NCBI RefSeq assembly: GCF_001613805.1
Contig: NZ_LPVY01000021.1
Coordinates: 248,001-312,000, forward strand
Length of the DNA stretch: 64,000 nucleotides
DNA from: Thalassospira lucentensis
Lineage (GTDB): Bacteria; Pseudomonadota; Alphaproteobacteria; Rhodospirillales; Thalassospiraceae
Reading direction: 5' to 3'
Part shown: positions 16,610 through 26,925 of the stretch, piece by piece
How positions within the stretch are numbered: position 1 is the first letter of the stretch
How the letters are laid out: the number at the start of each line of letters is the position of its first letter
Position numbers and translations under genes: made by a program
The notes under the pieces: model-generated
Database searches by the model: none
The model's input: only the letters and a program-made list of their open reading frames with translations
Told to the model about the DNA's origin: nothing

Positions 16610-17566
16610 TTAACGATTAAACCCGGATCGTAACAGCAGGCCAAGGTTACGCGGATTTTCTCCGACACGCCGCCAGGCATAGGCCCACCAGTCTTCTCCG
16701 AACGGGGCATAAAGCCGCAACCGGTAACCACGCGAAACAAGATCACGTTGCAACGGCTGATTGACACCGTAAAGCATTTCAAATTCAAATGCATCGCGTG
16801 GCCAGCCACGTGCGTCGGCAAGGCTGGCAATTTTATCCAGCAGCTCGCGATGATGTGAGCCGAAAACCGGGAAAAATCCTGTCTCACGCGCCCGGTCGGA
16901 CAACATCATATCTGCCAGCTTCAGGTAATTGGCATCAATGTCGGGTCGTCGGGTAAAAGCCACACTGGCAGGCGGGGCCATCGCCCCCTTGACCAGACGC
17001 ACCATCGCGCCCTGATCAATCTTCCGCCTCAGATCACCTTCGGTCCGAAACAGCCGTGCCTGCAAGGTCTGGGCAACCGGAAGACCCAAATCACGCAATT
17101 GATCATGCAACGCCAACGTATCATCGATCATGTCGAAATCTTCCATGTCGATCATAAGGCGACGGCAACGTTCGTCATTTCGCCCGGCCGCGATTTCACC
17201 AATCATCCCGGCCAGTTTTTGCGCATTGTTCCGCAACAAAGCCGGGTCCTGCATATAACCAAGCTGCGACGGATCAACCGAAACATGGACATCAAGCCCA
17301 ACCTCGTTCAACTTCGGGACCAGATCGGCAAGCTGGGTAACCGTGCGCGTGACCTGCACCGGGTCTGTGACATATTCGCCCAGATAAAAACTGGAAATCC
17401 GGATACCCTGCCCGTCCAGTTCTCGTGCTCGTGCCACATGATCGGCTCCATCGGAACCACTCACAAATTGCGCCGCCAGCCCGGTTTTCCGCCCAACTGC
17501 CTCGCCCATACGTCTTAGTGCGGGGCTGCATGCCACCGAAATCATCGCCTTTTGCCAGAAACCCAT
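16610..17566 (-). CDS. Proline dehydrogenase family protein
   Basis: 318 residues from the ATG at 17566, which follows AAGGTGGAG; a longer upstream frame lacks a good site. The sequence reads as a TIM-barrel PRODH domain: ISSFYLGEYV, LDVHVSVDPSQLGYM, RLMIDMEDFDMIDDTL, QARLFRTEGDLRR, VRLVKGAM and the terminal RLYAPFGEDWWAYAWRRVGENPRN, which matches the proline/FAD-contact helix with paired Arg. The family oxidises L-proline to pyrroline-5-carboxylate with FAD. No P5C dehydrogenase domain is fused and none is adjacent, so this is a stand-alone enzyme, possibly acting on proline or a related imino acid. Confidence 0.82.
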   Translation of the reverse strand: MGFWQKAMISVACSPALRRMGEAVGRKTGLAAQFVSGSDGADHVARARELDGQGIRISSFYLGEYVTDPVQVTRTVTQLADLVPKLNEVGLDVHVSVDPSQLGYMQDPALLRNNAQKLAGMIGEIAAGRNDERCRRLMIDMEDFDMIDDTLALHDQLRDLGLPVAQTLQARLFRTEGDLRRKIDQGAMVRLVKGAMAPPASVAFTRRPDIDANYLKLADMMLSDRARETGFFPVFGSHHRELLDKIASLADARGWPRDAFEFEMLYGVNQPLQRDLVSRGYRLRLYAPFGEDWWAYAWRRVGENPRNLGLLLRSGFNR

Positions 17567-17649
17567 CGTCAACTCCACCTTGGTCAGATGCAAAAGCATC
17601 ACCATCCGGGATATGCCATTAAACTTATTGAACGAAATGACACCGGATC

Positions 17650-17684
17650 AAACAAAAAGCGACCCGCCAGATGACGGGTCGCTT
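17650..17684 (-). terminator. Rho-independent terminator after lysyl-tRNA synthetase
   Basis: Arms AAGCGACCCG (17657-17666) and CGGGTCGCTT (17675-17684); on the minus strand the stem is followed by TTTTGTTTG. Confidence 0.8.
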
Positions 17685-17716
17685 GGTATTTCACGGCAGT
17701 CTTTAAACCCGAACGC

Positions 17717-19309
17717 TTAAGCGCCCAGTTCTTCACCGGCAATCGCACGGTCGATCAGCTGGATGCTTTCATCAATACCGTAAAGCGCGATGAACGAGCC
17801 CATACGCGGCCCCTGTTCCTGCCCCAGCAGGATTTCATAAAGCGCCTTGAACCAGTCACGCAGGTTTTCATAATTGTGGTTTTTACCCACCTCGAATACC
17901 TGCGTCTGGATGTCACCACCATCGGTGTCGGCATCAAGGGTTTTGAGCACATCGCGAAGCTCGGTCAGGGCTGCCTTTTCGGCATCCGTCGCGGCACGGT
18001 ATTTTTTTGTCGGTTTGACGAAGTCGTTGTAATAGTTGATCGCGTAGCCGACCAGCTTGTCGAGATAGGGCGCGTTTTCCGGCGTTGCGCCCTTGGCATA
18101 ACGCGAAATGAATGCCCAAAGCAGTTCCGGGTCGCTGGTATTACAAACCGAAACAAGATTCAGCAAGATACCGAATGACAACAGAATATCACGTTCCGGT
18201 GCCTTGCCTTCATGGATGTGCCATGCCGGGTTCTGCAAAAGCTTTTCCGGGTCGGTTTCGGTTTTCAGCTTGTCGGCAAAGGTCAGATATTCATCAACCG
18301 TCTTCGGGATGACATCGAAATACAGGCGCTTTGCTGTTTTCGGCTTCTGGAACATGAACAGCGAAAGACTGTCTTCCGGCGCATATTTCAGCCAGTCTTC
18401 CATCGAAATGCCGTTGCCCTTGGATTTGGAGATTTTCTGCGCGTTCTCGTCAAGGAACAGCTCGTAATTGAAGCCTTCCGGCGGGATACCGCCAAGCGCC
18501 TTGACGATCTTGTTACCAAGTTCGACCGACGGAATAAGGTCCTTGCCCGCCATTTCGTAATCAACGCCAAGCGCATACCACCGCATCGCCCAGTCCGGCT
18601 TCCACTGCAATTTGCAACGCCCGCCCGTGACCGGGGTTTCGACCAGCTTGCCGGTTTCGGGATGTTCATAAACGATGGTCCCGGCTTCAACGTTAAGCTC
18701 GGTCACCTTGGCCATCAGGACCTTGTTGGTACCTTCTTCGACCGGCATGAACGGGCTGTATGTCGCGCGACGCTCTTCGCCAAGGGTCGGCAGCATGATT
18801 TTCTGGATCGCATCATACCGCTCCAGAAGACGCAGAAGGGCCGCATCGAACATGCCCGAACGATAGCATTCGGTCGAAGATTTGAATTCGTAATCAAAGC
18901 CAAAGCTGTCAAGGAAATCGCAAAGACGCGCATTGTTATGATGCGCAAAGCTCTCATGCGTACCGAACGGGTCCGGCACGCTGGTCAGCGCCTTGCCAAG
19001 ATGCTGCGCGACCATGTCCCTGTTCGGGATATTATCGGGTACCTTGCGAAGGCCATCCATATCATCAGAGAAGCAGAACAGCTTGGTCGGGATATCGGAC
19101 ATGGTTTCGAACGCGCGACGCACATAGGTCGTGCGCGCAACTTCGCCAAAGGTCCCGATATGCGGCAGGCCCGACGGACCATAACCGGTTTCAAACAGCA
19201 CATAACCCTTCTCAGGCTTCTTCTGTTTATACCGCTCAACCAGCTTGCGGGCTTCCTGAAAAGCCCAGACGTTGCTGTTTAGTGCGGCATCACGAAGATC
19301 GGCTGTCAT
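17717..19309 (-). CDS. lysK: Lysyl-tRNA synthetase, class I
   Basis: 530 residues. This is the class I (archaeal-type) enzyme that charges tRNA-Lys, used by many alphaproteobacteria in place of class II LysRS. The HIGH-like motif is GPSGLPHIGTFGE (about residue 46) and the KMSKS-like motif is KISKSKGNG. FSDDMDGLRKVP and HHNNARLCDFLDSFGFDYEF are family signatures. Start at 19309 (MTADL) is chosen over an upstream extension; AAGG lies a few bases before. Monocistronic, with its own terminator. Confidence 0.95.
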   Translation of the reverse strand: MTADLRDAALNSNVWAFQEARKLVERYKQKKPEKGYVLFETGYGPSGLPHIGTFGEVARTTYVRRAFETMSDIPTKLFCFSDDMDGLRKVPDNIPNRDMVAQHLGKALTSVPDPFGTHESFAHHNNARLCDFLDSFGFDYEFKSSTECYRSGMFDAALLRLLERYDAIQKIMLPTLGEERRATYSPFMPVEEGTNKVLMAKVTELNVEAGTIVYEHPETGKLVETPVTGGRCKLQWKPDWAMRWYALGVDYEMAGKDLIPSVELGNKIVKALGGIPPEGFNYELFLDENAQKISKSKGNGISMEDWLKYAPEDSLSLFMFQKPKTAKRLYFDVIPKTVDEYLTFADKLKTETDPEKLLQNPAWHIHEGKAPERDILLSFGILLNLVSVCNTSDPELLWAFISRYAKGATPENAPYLDKLVGYAINYYNDFVKPTKKYRAATDAEKAALTELRDVLKTLDADTDGGDIQTQVFEVGKNHNYENLRDWFKALYEILLGQEQGPRMGSFIALYGIDESIQLIDRAIAGEELGA

Positions 19310-19754
19310 TTTTGAAACCTTGTTTGTCAGTTGTATCGTTGAACTATCTGGAAATCCGGCCACGCATGAAATCACCCGGATTTCGCGCGTGCGCGAAGCT
19401 ATCCCCGCAGGCCCGCAAGATCAAGCCCGGATCGGGCATGACCGGGCTGCAACGCGCAATTTCACAGGTAAAGCGCCTTGTTCATTCCTACTCTGGCAGA
19501 GAGTACTGGCGATGAGATGCGCAAAATTCGCTTATCAGATCAGCAACATACCCCAAAAATGCGAAAAGATATAAACCTACACCGACGAGTGGTTGAAAAC
19601 CACGTAACGAACGCAGATATGGACATATGAACAAACTATCCGTGCACTCAGAAAACAATAACAGATCCGGGAGTGGGTCATCGAAACTGGCGACAATCAG
19701 GTGGACATACCACCAGTTCAGGCGATTTATCGCCATGCACGGGAGAAACGCTGA
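19310..19754. other. Intergenic region upstream of lysK and the HisKA_2 kinase
   Basis: About 445 bp between divergent genes. An 82-codon open frame on the minus strand (19488-19736) has no good ribosome-binding site or recognisable family and is not called. Promoters of both flanking genes are expected here, but I see no clear consensus boxes. Confidence 0.5.
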
Positions 19755-20846
19755 TTGGCTGAGACGTCAGACATAGGAAATTTGTCGACACCGCACGCCG
19801 ATGGCTCGGGTAGTACGGCGACGGCACAACATACCGCCTTCGAGGAGGATCACCGTTTCCGGCGCGTTGTAGAATATGCGCCGAACGCGATGATATTGGT
19901 TGATGCCACCGGGCTTATCGAGATGGTCAATGCCGAAACCGAAAAGGTGTTCGGCTATGCGCGCGACGAATTACTCGGTCAGCCGGTCGATGTGCTTGTT
20001 CCTGACAGGTTCCGCCATCATCACGCAGGCCTTCGTAACAGCTTCATCGCCGCCCCCGGACCGCGTCCAATGGGGCCGGGGCGGGATCTTTATGCCCTGC
20101 GCAAGGATGGCAGCGAGTTTCCCGTCGAAATCGGCCTGAACCCTATTGCCGAAGGCGACCGCGTGCAGGTTCTGGCTGCCATTGTCGATATTTCTGATCG
20201 TAAAAGCCGTCAGGAACGGCTTGAAAAATCCCTGCAGGAAAAGGAAATCCTGCTTTCGGAAGTTCATCACCGGGTCAAAAACAACCTGCAAATCGTCCAT
20301 AGCCTGCTTGATATGCAGACCGCAAACGTCAAGGACGATCTGGCACGTGAAATCCTGCGCGATAGCTGCAACCGCGTCCGGTCAATGGCCCAGATTCACC
20401 AGACCCTTTATCAAAGCGAGGATGTCTCGCGCGTCGATTTCAACTATTTCTGCGATGCACTGATCAATTCGCTGCTGGTGACCTTCAATACCGATCCCGA
20501 CCGCATCAATTTCGAACGCGATCTGGGTTCGGTGTCACTTCCGATCGGAACGGCAGTTCCCTGTGGCCTGATCACCAACGAACTGATCACCAATGCGCTC
20601 AAACATGCATTCCCCGGTAACCGGATGGGTAAAATAAGCCTGTTTGCAACCGAAATCGCCCCCAACCAGATAGAACTCAGCCTGACCGATGACGGTGTCG
20701 GATTCCCGGAAAATTTCTGTATCGACAGCAGCAACGGGCTTGGCCTGCAACTGGTGGAATTGCTGACCGATCAGCTTGGCGGGACTCTCGAGGTTCATAC
20801 CGGCAGTCCTACCCGTATCACTATTCGCTTCACGATAAAGGATTGA
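19755..20846 (+). CDS. PAS-HisKA_2 sensor histidine kinase
   Basis: 363 residues. One PAS domain (~residues 35-150: RRVVEYAPNAMILVDATG, FGYARDELLGQPVDVLVP, DGSEFPVEIGLNPI) is followed by the HisKA_2 dimerisation motif LLSEVHHRVKNNLQIVHSLL (His171/172) and an HATPase domain (LITNELITNALKHAF, DDGVGFP, NGLGLQLVELL). No membrane helices, so it senses a cytoplasmic cue. The start is TTG at 19755 with GGGAG upstream. The next gene begins 8 bp after its stop and encodes a receiver-GGDEF-EAL protein, its probable partner. Confidence 0.92.
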   Translation: MAETSDIGNLSTPHADGSGSTATAQHTAFEEDHRFRRVVEYAPNAMILVDATGLIEMVNAETEKVFGYARDELLGQPVDVLVPDRFRHHHAGLRNSFIAAPGPRPMGPGRDLYALRKDGSEFPVEIGLNPIAEGDRVQVLAAIVDISDRKSRQERLEKSLQEKEILLSEVHHRVKNNLQIVHSLLDMQTANVKDDLAREILRDSCNRVRSMAQIHQTLYQSEDVSRVDFNYFCDALINSLLVTFNTDPDRINFERDLGSVSLPIGTAVPCGLITNELITNALKHAFPGNRMGKISLFATEIAPNQIELSLTDDGVGFPENFCIDSSNGLGLQLVELLTDQLGGTLEVHTGSPTRITIRFTIKD

Positions 20847-20854
20847 GGATCGCC

Positions 20855-23302
20855 ATGCGCAAACCGATCCATGTCATGATTGTTGAAGACGAACGGATCG
20901 TCGCACTGCATCTGCGCCAACAGCTTGCGCGGCTGGGCTATGACAGGACATCGGTCCATAGCGCCGGGATCAATGCCCTTAAGGCGATTGAAACCGATGC
21001 GCCCGACATCATCCTGATGGATATCCGCATTGACGGCGATCTCGACGGCATCGAAACCGCGGCGGGTATTCCTGAACATCTGATGATCCCGATCATATAT
21101 CTGTCCGCCTATTCAGAAGACACCACACTGGAACGTGCGCGAAAAACCCGTCCCTACGGCTTTTTGCTAAAACCGTTTTCCGAACGCGAACTGCACGCAA
21201 CCATCCAAATGGCTCTTGAACGCCGTGAAGTCGAACTGGCCCTTCGCGAAAGTCAGGAACGGCTGTCACTTGCCATGCATGCTGCCCAGATGAGCTGCTG
21301 GGAAGTTGATGTTTCCACCCGCAAAATGCACAGCACCGGTCTTGGAAAATTCATCCCCGGCGAGACACATGATGCCGAAACCATCACCGAAAGCTGGGAT
21401 GGTTTCCTTGAACGTGTCTCATCCGAAGACCGGGACATGGTCCGCAAGGCATTTGAGTACGCCGTCCTGAATGGCGAATTTTACGACATCGTATTTCGCG
21501 GCCAATCCCACGATAACAGCCATCAATGCTGGTTCCGGGCGCGCGGTAAATCCTATATCAATGACCGCAAGGGCACCCAGCGCATCATCGGTGTGATGCA
21601 GGACATCACCGATCAGCGCATCACCAATGACAAACTCCGTCAGGCAATGACGGTTTTCGAAACGACCCAGGATGGTATCCTGATCCTTGATCCGGACCTG
21701 AACATCACCAGTGCCAATCGTGCCTACTGCCAGATCACCGGTGCCGATCCCCTGACTGTGACCGGCACCCCTCCCTATATGATCGTGCCCGAACAGTTTC
21801 CGCCTGCCTTCTATCAGGAACTGTTCCATACGCTGCGCACACGCCGCCACTGGCACCGCGAGATTGATACGCGCGATATGTCGGGCAACCCGATTTCAAT
21901 CGTGATGCAGATCATCGCGGTCGAGGATGATGACGGGGTTCTGACCCATTTCGTCGCCATGATTTCCGACCGTACTGCTATCCGGCAGGCAGAGCAGGAG
22001 CTGCATTATCTGGCCCAATATGACGGGCTTACCGGCCTTCCCAACCGGTTGCTGGCAACTGACCGCCTGAACCGTGCGATTGAACGCTGTGAGCGGACCG
22101 GGGCGGTTGTCGCCTGTCTGTTCCTTGATCTCGATGATTTCAAGAACATCAACGACACGCTGGGCCATGCCGCCGGGGACCAGGTCCTGCTGATTGTTTC
22201 AACCCGCATCAAGGCACTGACTGATCGCACCGATACGATCGCACGCCTTGGCGGGGACGAATTCCTGATCGTGCGCGAAAACATGCATAGCCAGGCTGCC
22301 GCGGGCAACCTTGCCAGCCAGATCATTCATGAATTGCAAAAGCCGTTCTACATCGTCGGTCACGAACTGACACTGTCCGCCAGTATCGGCATTGCCCTTT
22401 ATCCCGAAAATGCCCATTCGCCGCAGGATCTTATTCGGCTGGCCGATACCGCCATGTATGCCGCCAAGGATCAGGGGCGCCGTACCTATGCGTTTTACAA
22501 ATCGGAAATGACCGAAAGTGCCACGCATTATATGACCCGCAGCCTCGAACTCAGACGCGGCCTTGAAAAGGGCGAATTGAGCCTTTACTACCAGCCGCAG
22601 GTCGATGCCCATACTGGTGAAATGACCGGGGCTGAAGCTCTGATCCGATGGAACCATCCGGAAAACGGCCTGCTGGGCCCGGCCGAAATTATCCCGGTCG
22701 CCGAACAAAGCGGACTGATTGTCGAAATCGGCCAATGGGTTGTCGAAGAAGCCTGTGCACAGGCAAGCCGCTGGCAGAATGAAGGCCAAGATCCGATCCG
22801 CATCGCGATCAATGTTTCGGTTCGTCAGATGCGCTCGCCGGGCTTTGCCAAAGCGGTACAAAGTGTTCTGACCGATACCGGACTTGATCCGAAATGGCTG
22901 GAAATCGAAGTCACCGAAAGCATGATCCAGGACGAAGACATCATGATTGATACGCTCCATGAATTGCGTGCAGTCGGTGTTTCGGTCGCGATCGACGATT
23001 TTGGTACCGGCTATTCCTGCCTGCGATCCATCAAAAGCCTGCCAATTGAACGCATCAAAATTGACCGCGCCTTTATTAACGGTATTCCACAAAATACCGA
23101 TGATGCCGCCCTGGCCGAGGCCATGATCGCCATGGCACGCACCCTTGGGCTTAAAGTTACCGCCGAAGGGGTCGAAACCGCCGCACAGCGGGACTTCCTT
23201 CGCGCCCAGGGTTGCTCCGAATTGCAGGGCTTCCTGTTCAGCAAACCTGTACCCGCCGAACAACTTTTCGCAGTTACACACCACAACGCGAAAATTTCAT
23301 AA
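20855..23302 (+). CDS. Response regulator with PAS, GGDEF and EAL domains (c-di-GMP turnover)
   Basis: 815 residues. An N-terminal receiver domain (VMIVEDERIV, acceptor D56 in ILMDIRIDG, Lys in LLKPFSE) is followed by two PAS/PAC regions (~130-380), GGDEF with an intact RLGGDEF core (466-470) and EAL with intact EAL (~594) and DDFGTGYS. Both catalytic cores look complete, so it could make and break c-di-GMP. The inhibitory RxxD site is replaced by DRTD. ATG at 20855 follows GAGGAT; an upstream TTG overlapping the kinase stop is less likely. It is cotranscribed with the HisKA_2 kinase, which probably phosphorylates D56 and thereby sets c-di-GMP output. Confidence 0.93.
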   Translation: MRKPIHVMIVEDERIVALHLRQQLARLGYDRTSVHSAGINALKAIETDAPDIILMDIRIDGDLDGIETAAGIPEHLMIPIIYLSAYSEDTTLERARKTRPYGFLLKPFSERELHATIQMALERREVELALRESQERLSLAMHAAQMSCWEVDVSTRKMHSTGLGKFIPGETHDAETITESWDGFLERVSSEDRDMVRKAFEYAVLNGEFYDIVFRGQSHDNSHQCWFRARGKSYINDRKGTQRIIGVMQDITDQRITNDKLRQAMTVFETTQDGILILDPDLNITSANRAYCQITGADPLTVTGTPPYMIVPEQFPPAFYQELFHTLRTRRHWHREIDTRDMSGNPISIVMQIIAVEDDDGVLTHFVAMISDRTAIRQAEQELHYLAQYDGLTGLPNRLLATDRLNRAIERCERTGAVVACLFLDLDDFKNINDTLGHAAGDQVLLIVSTRIKALTDRTDTIARLGGDEFLIVRENMHSQAAAGNLASQIIHELQKPFYIVGHELTLSASIGIALYPENAHSPQDLIRLADTAMYAAKDQGRRTYAFYKSEMTESATHYMTRSLELRRGLEKGELSLYYQPQVDAHTGEMTGAEALIRWNHPENGLLGPAEIIPVAEQSGLIVEIGQWVVEEACAQASRWQNEGQDPIRIAINVSVRQMRSPGFAKAVQSVLTDTGLDPKWLEIEVTESMIQDEDIMIDTLHELRAVGVSVAIDDFGTGYSCLRSIKSLPIERIKIDRAFINGIPQNTDDAALAEAMIAMARTLGLKVTAEGVETAAQRDFLRAQGCSELQGFLFSKPVPAEQLFAVTHHNAKIS

Positions 23303-23472
23303 AACAATCGCGCATTTAAAAGCCATCAAATCAGATAATTCCCCCTTACCGAAAGTATAGGTTGCGTGGTACCATCCCTTATCAAAAGCTGCCAAGTCCT
23401 TGAATAAGGCAGCACAGGGACGGACCACCAGGATTACTTCAGAGGTATAGGTTTATCTGAGGGGACCTTTAA

Positions 23473-25548
23473 ATGCGATTTTCCAACCTGTCTCTAGGCG
23501 CCAAGCTGACCTGCGTAAGCGCACTTGCCATCGCCTTCTGCCTGATCGTCGGCATCTTCCTGCAAACGGCTCAAACCAGCAAAACAACCGAAGAACTTAC
23601 CGTGGGCGAAGCCCGTGCTGTCGGACAGTTCCACGCCGAGCAGGCCAGCCGCGTGCTCAATGGCGGCATGCTGGTTGCCAAAAACCTTGCCGGTGCATTT
23701 CGTGCACTCCGTGAACAGGGCGGCGCAGATCGCAAGGCCTATAACGAAATCCTCAATCGCACGCTGATCGACAACCCGTCACTTGCCGGGGCGTGGTCGG
23801 GATTTGAACCCGATGCCCTTGATGGCAAGGATGCCGATTACAAGGGCGAAGGCGAACCGTTTGGCGACGGCACCGGAAAATACGTCACCTATTATTATAA
23901 CTTCGGTGGCGGCATCACCCCCTACCACCTGACCGGGCTCGATAATCCAGAGGTCAATGAATATTACACCGAACCCAAACGCACCAATAAGCCCTACCTG
24001 ACCGATGCCATCACCTATGACATTCAGGGCCGCGATGTGGTTCTGACATCATTTGTCTATCCGGTGCAGGACAGCGGCGGAAAGTTCCTTGGCGTGATGG
24101 GCGTCGATCTTGAATTGAATGCACTTTCCGAACGGTTTGCCCAACTCGCCCCCTTTGGTACGGGTACCGTCAATCTTGTCTCCGCCCAGGGCACATGGGT
24201 TGCACATGAAAATCCCGATATTCGGGGAACCAAACTGGATGCTGCCAAAACTACCGATGCCGCTATCCTCGATGCGATGAAATCGGGCCAGTCGCGCCAG
24301 ATTGATGACGGCGAAATCATGCACCTGATCGTGCCGGTCGCCATCGAGGGATATCCCAATCAGTGGGGTGTGGTTGTCAACGTGCCGCTCGAAACCGTTT
24401 TTGCCCCGGCTGACAGCCTGCGCAATGCAACGCTGATCGGTGGTGTGGTTCTGCTGATTGTGGTGATTGCGGTGATCCTGCTATCGACCAACGCCATGGT
24501 TGCCCGTCCGATGACCCGTGTTGCGGGTGTGATTGCCGATCTGGAAAAGGGCAATTTCAATGTCACGGTCCCCTATCATGACCGTTCCGACGAGATCGGT
24601 GCAATTGCCAAGGCGCTGGAAGCTTTCAAGGAGGCATCGGCAGGCATGCAGCAGGCCGAACGTGATAAACGCGAAGCCGAACACCGCGCCAGCGAGGAAC
24701 GAAACCGCACCCGCCTTCAGATGGCTGAAGAGTTCGAAAAATCGGTTGGCTCCATCGTTGTAAAAGTTACCGATAGCGCGGGCGACATGGAAAAGGTATC
24801 CCGCCAGATGCGCCGTGCGGCCGATGAAAGTTCCGAGCAGGCAACCGTGGTTGCCGCTGCCGCCGACGAGGCCAGTGCCAATGTCCAGACCGTCGCCTCG
24901 GCGAGCGAGGAACTTTCCGCTTCCATTCAGGAAATCAGTTCGCAGGTCGCACGATCATCGGAAATTGCCAACAATGCGGTTGATGAAGCATCGCGTGCCA
25001 ACGCCATGGTTACCGGCTTGGCCGAGGCCGCTGATCGCATCGGTCAGGTTGTGAGCCTGATCAATGATATCGCGTCCCAGACCAACCTTCTGGCGCTGAA
25101 CGCGACCATCGAGGCCGCGCGTGCGGGCGAAGCCGGCAAAGGTTTTGCCGTCGTCGCAAGCGAGGTCAAAAACCTTGCCAACCAGACCGCCAAAGCGACC
25201 GAGGATATCGCCCAGCAAATCGGATCGATCCAGTCTGAAACCCACAATACCGTGGGCGCGATTGAAAAAATCACTGAAACGATTTCCAATATCAATGAAA
25301 TCACCAGTGCCATCGCGGCCGCAGTCGAACAGCAGGGTGCCGCAACCGCCGAAATTTCGGGCAATGTGCAACAGGCGGCAGCGGGCACGAACGAGGTATC
25401 ATCCTCTATCGGGATTGTGCGCAACACGTCCCAACAAACCGGAGATGCCGCATCCAATGTTCAGGCCGGGGCAACCGAACTTGCCGCACAGGCCCGCAAT
25501 CTCGACACCCAGGTCAAAAACTTCCTTGACCGGTTGCGCCATATCTAA
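23473..25548 (+). CDS. Methyl-accepting chemotaxis protein with dCache sensor
   Basis: 691 residues. Membrane helix 1 is at ~10-30 and helix 2 at ~320-340. Between them is a dCache_1-type periplasmic domain ([63 protein letters not shown]), a fold that often binds amino acids or organic acids. A HAMP domain follows ([20 protein letters not shown]), and then the signalling hairpin with the tip [20 protein letters not shown]. No C-terminal pentapeptide for CheR/CheB tethering is present. Monocistronic; it feeds chemotaxis kinases encoded elsewhere. Confidence 0.94.
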   Translation: MRFSNLSLGAKLTCVSALAIAFCLIVGIFLQTAQTSKTTEELTVGEARAVGQFHAEQASRVLNGGMLVAKNLAGAFRALREQGGADRKAYNEILNRTLIDNPSLAGAWSGFEPDALDGKDADYKGEGEPFGDGTGKYVTYYYNFGGGITPYHLTGLDNPEVNEYYTEPKRTNKPYLTDAITYDIQGRDVVLTSFVYPVQDSGGKFLGVMGVDLELNALSERFAQLAPFGTGTVNLVSAQGTWVAHENPDIRGTKLDAAKTTDAAILDAMKSGQSRQIDDGEIMHLIVPVAIEGYPNQWGVVVNVPLETVFAPADSLRNATLIGGVVLLIVVIAVILLSTNAMVARPMTRVAGVIADLEKGNFNVTVPYHDRSDEIGAIAKALEAFKEASAGMQQAERDKREAEHRASEERNRTRLQMAEEFEKSVGSIVVKVTDSAGDMEKVSRQMRRAADESSEQATVVAAAADEASANVQTVASASEELSASIQEISSQVARSSEIANNAVDEASRANAMVTGLAEAADRIGQVVSLINDIASQTNLLALNATIEAARAGEAGKGFAVVASEVKNLANQTAKATEDIAQQIGSIQSETHNTVGAIEKITETISNINEITSAIAAAVEQQGAATAEISGNVQQAAAGTNEVSSSIGIVRNTSQQTGDAASNVQAGATELAAQARNLDTQVKNFLDRLRHI

Positions 25549-25663
25549 AGCGTCGGTCCGGATAGTGGACCCTTGCTCCGAAAACCGCTACGTGATTTCA
25601 GTCGTTTCGGAATGTCTCGGTTTTAGAGGCACAAGACTTCGACTGAAGTCACCACCGCGGGCT

Positions 25664-25909
25664 TCAAATGCCTGCACATCGCCTGTCAGAAATTTCACGG
25701 GCTTCCTCGCTGCCGCGACTGTGATTTGCCGGGTTAAGGTGCCTGAATATGGCTCGCCTCAACATTGCAAAACCCTGGCGAACAACTTTTACCCGCTCAA
25801 TTCTTGCCTGTTCGCGAATTTGGTGAAGGGATTCCTGATCCGCACCAAAGGCAGAAACCGGATGGCGAGAGACATCCTTGATACGATTGTTAGAAAATTT
25901 GCATGACAT
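25664..25909 (-). CDS. Small basic protein divergent from LysR gene (possible YjiS/DUF1127-like)
   Basis: 81 residues from the ATG at 25909, which is preceded by a near-perfect GAAGGAGAAGACAAG ribosome-binding site; this makes it a likely real gene despite its size. It reads MSCKFSNNRIKDVSRHPVSA, then HQIREQARIERVKVVRQGF, an Arg-rich helix. The helix resembles those of DUF1127/YjiS-type small proteins common in alphaproteobacteria, but the usual C-terminal DIG-type signature is not obvious, so the family link is weak. It is divergent from a GcvA-like LysR gene with a 95-bp gap and is the obvious candidate target of that regulator. Confidence 0.55.
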   Translation of the reverse strand: MSCKFSNNRIKDVSRHPVSAFGADQESLHQIREQARIERVKVVRQGFAMLRRAIFRHLNPANHSRGSEEAREISDRRCAGI

Positions 25910-26004
25910 CTTGTCTTCTCCTTCGCCTTTCGATGCCATAAATCTAACATTTCAGAAGTATCCATGCTTGCCAGAAAAGCTGCGCTTCTGTTAGTTTTTC
26001 TATC

Positions 26005-26898
26005 ATGATAAAGTCAAACGATATTGCGTGGCTGCCGCTGAATTCCCTTCGGGCTTTCGCCGCAGTTCACGAAACCGGCTCTGTCGGGGCGGCTGCGGAA
26101 ATGCTGAGCGTGACTCATGGTGCCGTCAGCCAGCATCTGCGCGGTCTTGAAGACCGATTGCAACGTAAATTGTTTACCCGGTCGGGTAACCGCTTGGTCA
26201 TGTTGCCCGAAGCCGCCGATCTGGCCGAAAATCTGCTTCGGAATTTCAGGGCAATTGCCGGTGACATCGAACAATATCGGCGCGATGAAAATATCCTCAA
26301 CATCACGGTGACACCGCATTTCGCCCAATACTGGCTTCTGCCGCGCCTTGGCGAGTTTCTAAAACGTCACCCGGAAATCGACCTGCGTATCAATGCCGAT
26401 GCGGCCATACATGATCTTGAACACGGAGATTTCGATGCCGCGGTCCGGCATGGCGATGGCAACTGGCCCGGACTTAACAGCGAACGGCTTCTTGAAAGCA
26501 GGGATGTCGTCGTCGCGGCCCCTTCGCTTCTTGAATCTGTTTCTGTTCAAACGCCCCGGGACCTGGTCGGGCTGCCATGGATACTTGACGAGGACAGGGA
26601 CATCGAAATGTCGCATTGGTTCGATGATCATGGCGTTGCCCATCAGGCGCATACAAGGATCACCCGACTGCCCAGCGCGCTGACACTCGTCGCGGCACTA
26701 GACGGGCATGGCGTCGCGTGGCTCCCGCATGTATACGCCGCACCATATCTGACCAGTGGGCGTCTGATACAATTGCTTGGCGATGACACATGGTCCGAAC
26801 AGAATACGCGCCACTATTATCTGTGCTGGGCAAACAGCAAAAACAGCCCGGCTTTCAGGACATTCCGGCAGTGGCTCCGGCAGCAGCTTGCCCGCTAG
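26005..26898 (+). CDS. GcvA-like LysR-family regulator
   Basis: 297 residues. The winged HTH is LPLNSLRAFAAVHETGSVGAAAEMLSVTHGAVSQHLRGLE-like (residues ~12-50), followed by a LysR effector domain beginning with LNITVTPHFAQYWLLPRL, a signature of the GcvA subgroup (the FA..WL.PRL motif). It is divergent from a small basic protein gene, the classical LysR layout in which the regulator controls both itself and its neighbour. The effector is unknown; GcvA itself responds to glycine/purines, but many subgroup members regulate unrelated small operons. Confidence 0.9.
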   Translation: MIKSNDIAWLPLNSLRAFAAVHETGSVGAAAEMLSVTHGAVSQHLRGLEDRLQRKLFTRSGNRLVMLPEAADLAENLLRNFRAIAGDIEQYRRDENILNITVTPHFAQYWLLPRLGEFLKRHPEIDLRINADAAIHDLEHGDFDAAVRHGDGNWPGLNSERLLESRDVVVAAPSLLESVSVQTPRDLVGLPWILDEDRDIEMSHWFDDHGVAHQAHTRITRLPSALTLVAALDGHGVAWLPHVYAAPYLTSGRLIQLLGDDTWSEQNTRHYYLCWANSKNSPAFRTFRQWLRQQLAR

Positions 26899-26925
26899 GT
26901 CAAGACAACAAGGCAAGCTTTACGA

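Noticed and set aside
18212..19282. 356-codon plus-strand frame over lysyl-tRNA synthetase
   Set aside because: Shadow of the class I LysRS gene, which has HIGH and KMSKS motifs in the other strand.
19488..19736. 82-codon minus-strand frame between lysK and the kinase
   Set aside because: No ribosome-binding site, no recognisable family and composition of non-coding type.
22199..23284. 361-codon minus-strand frame over the GGDEF-EAL gene
   Set aside because: Shadow frame; all domain motifs are on the plus strand.
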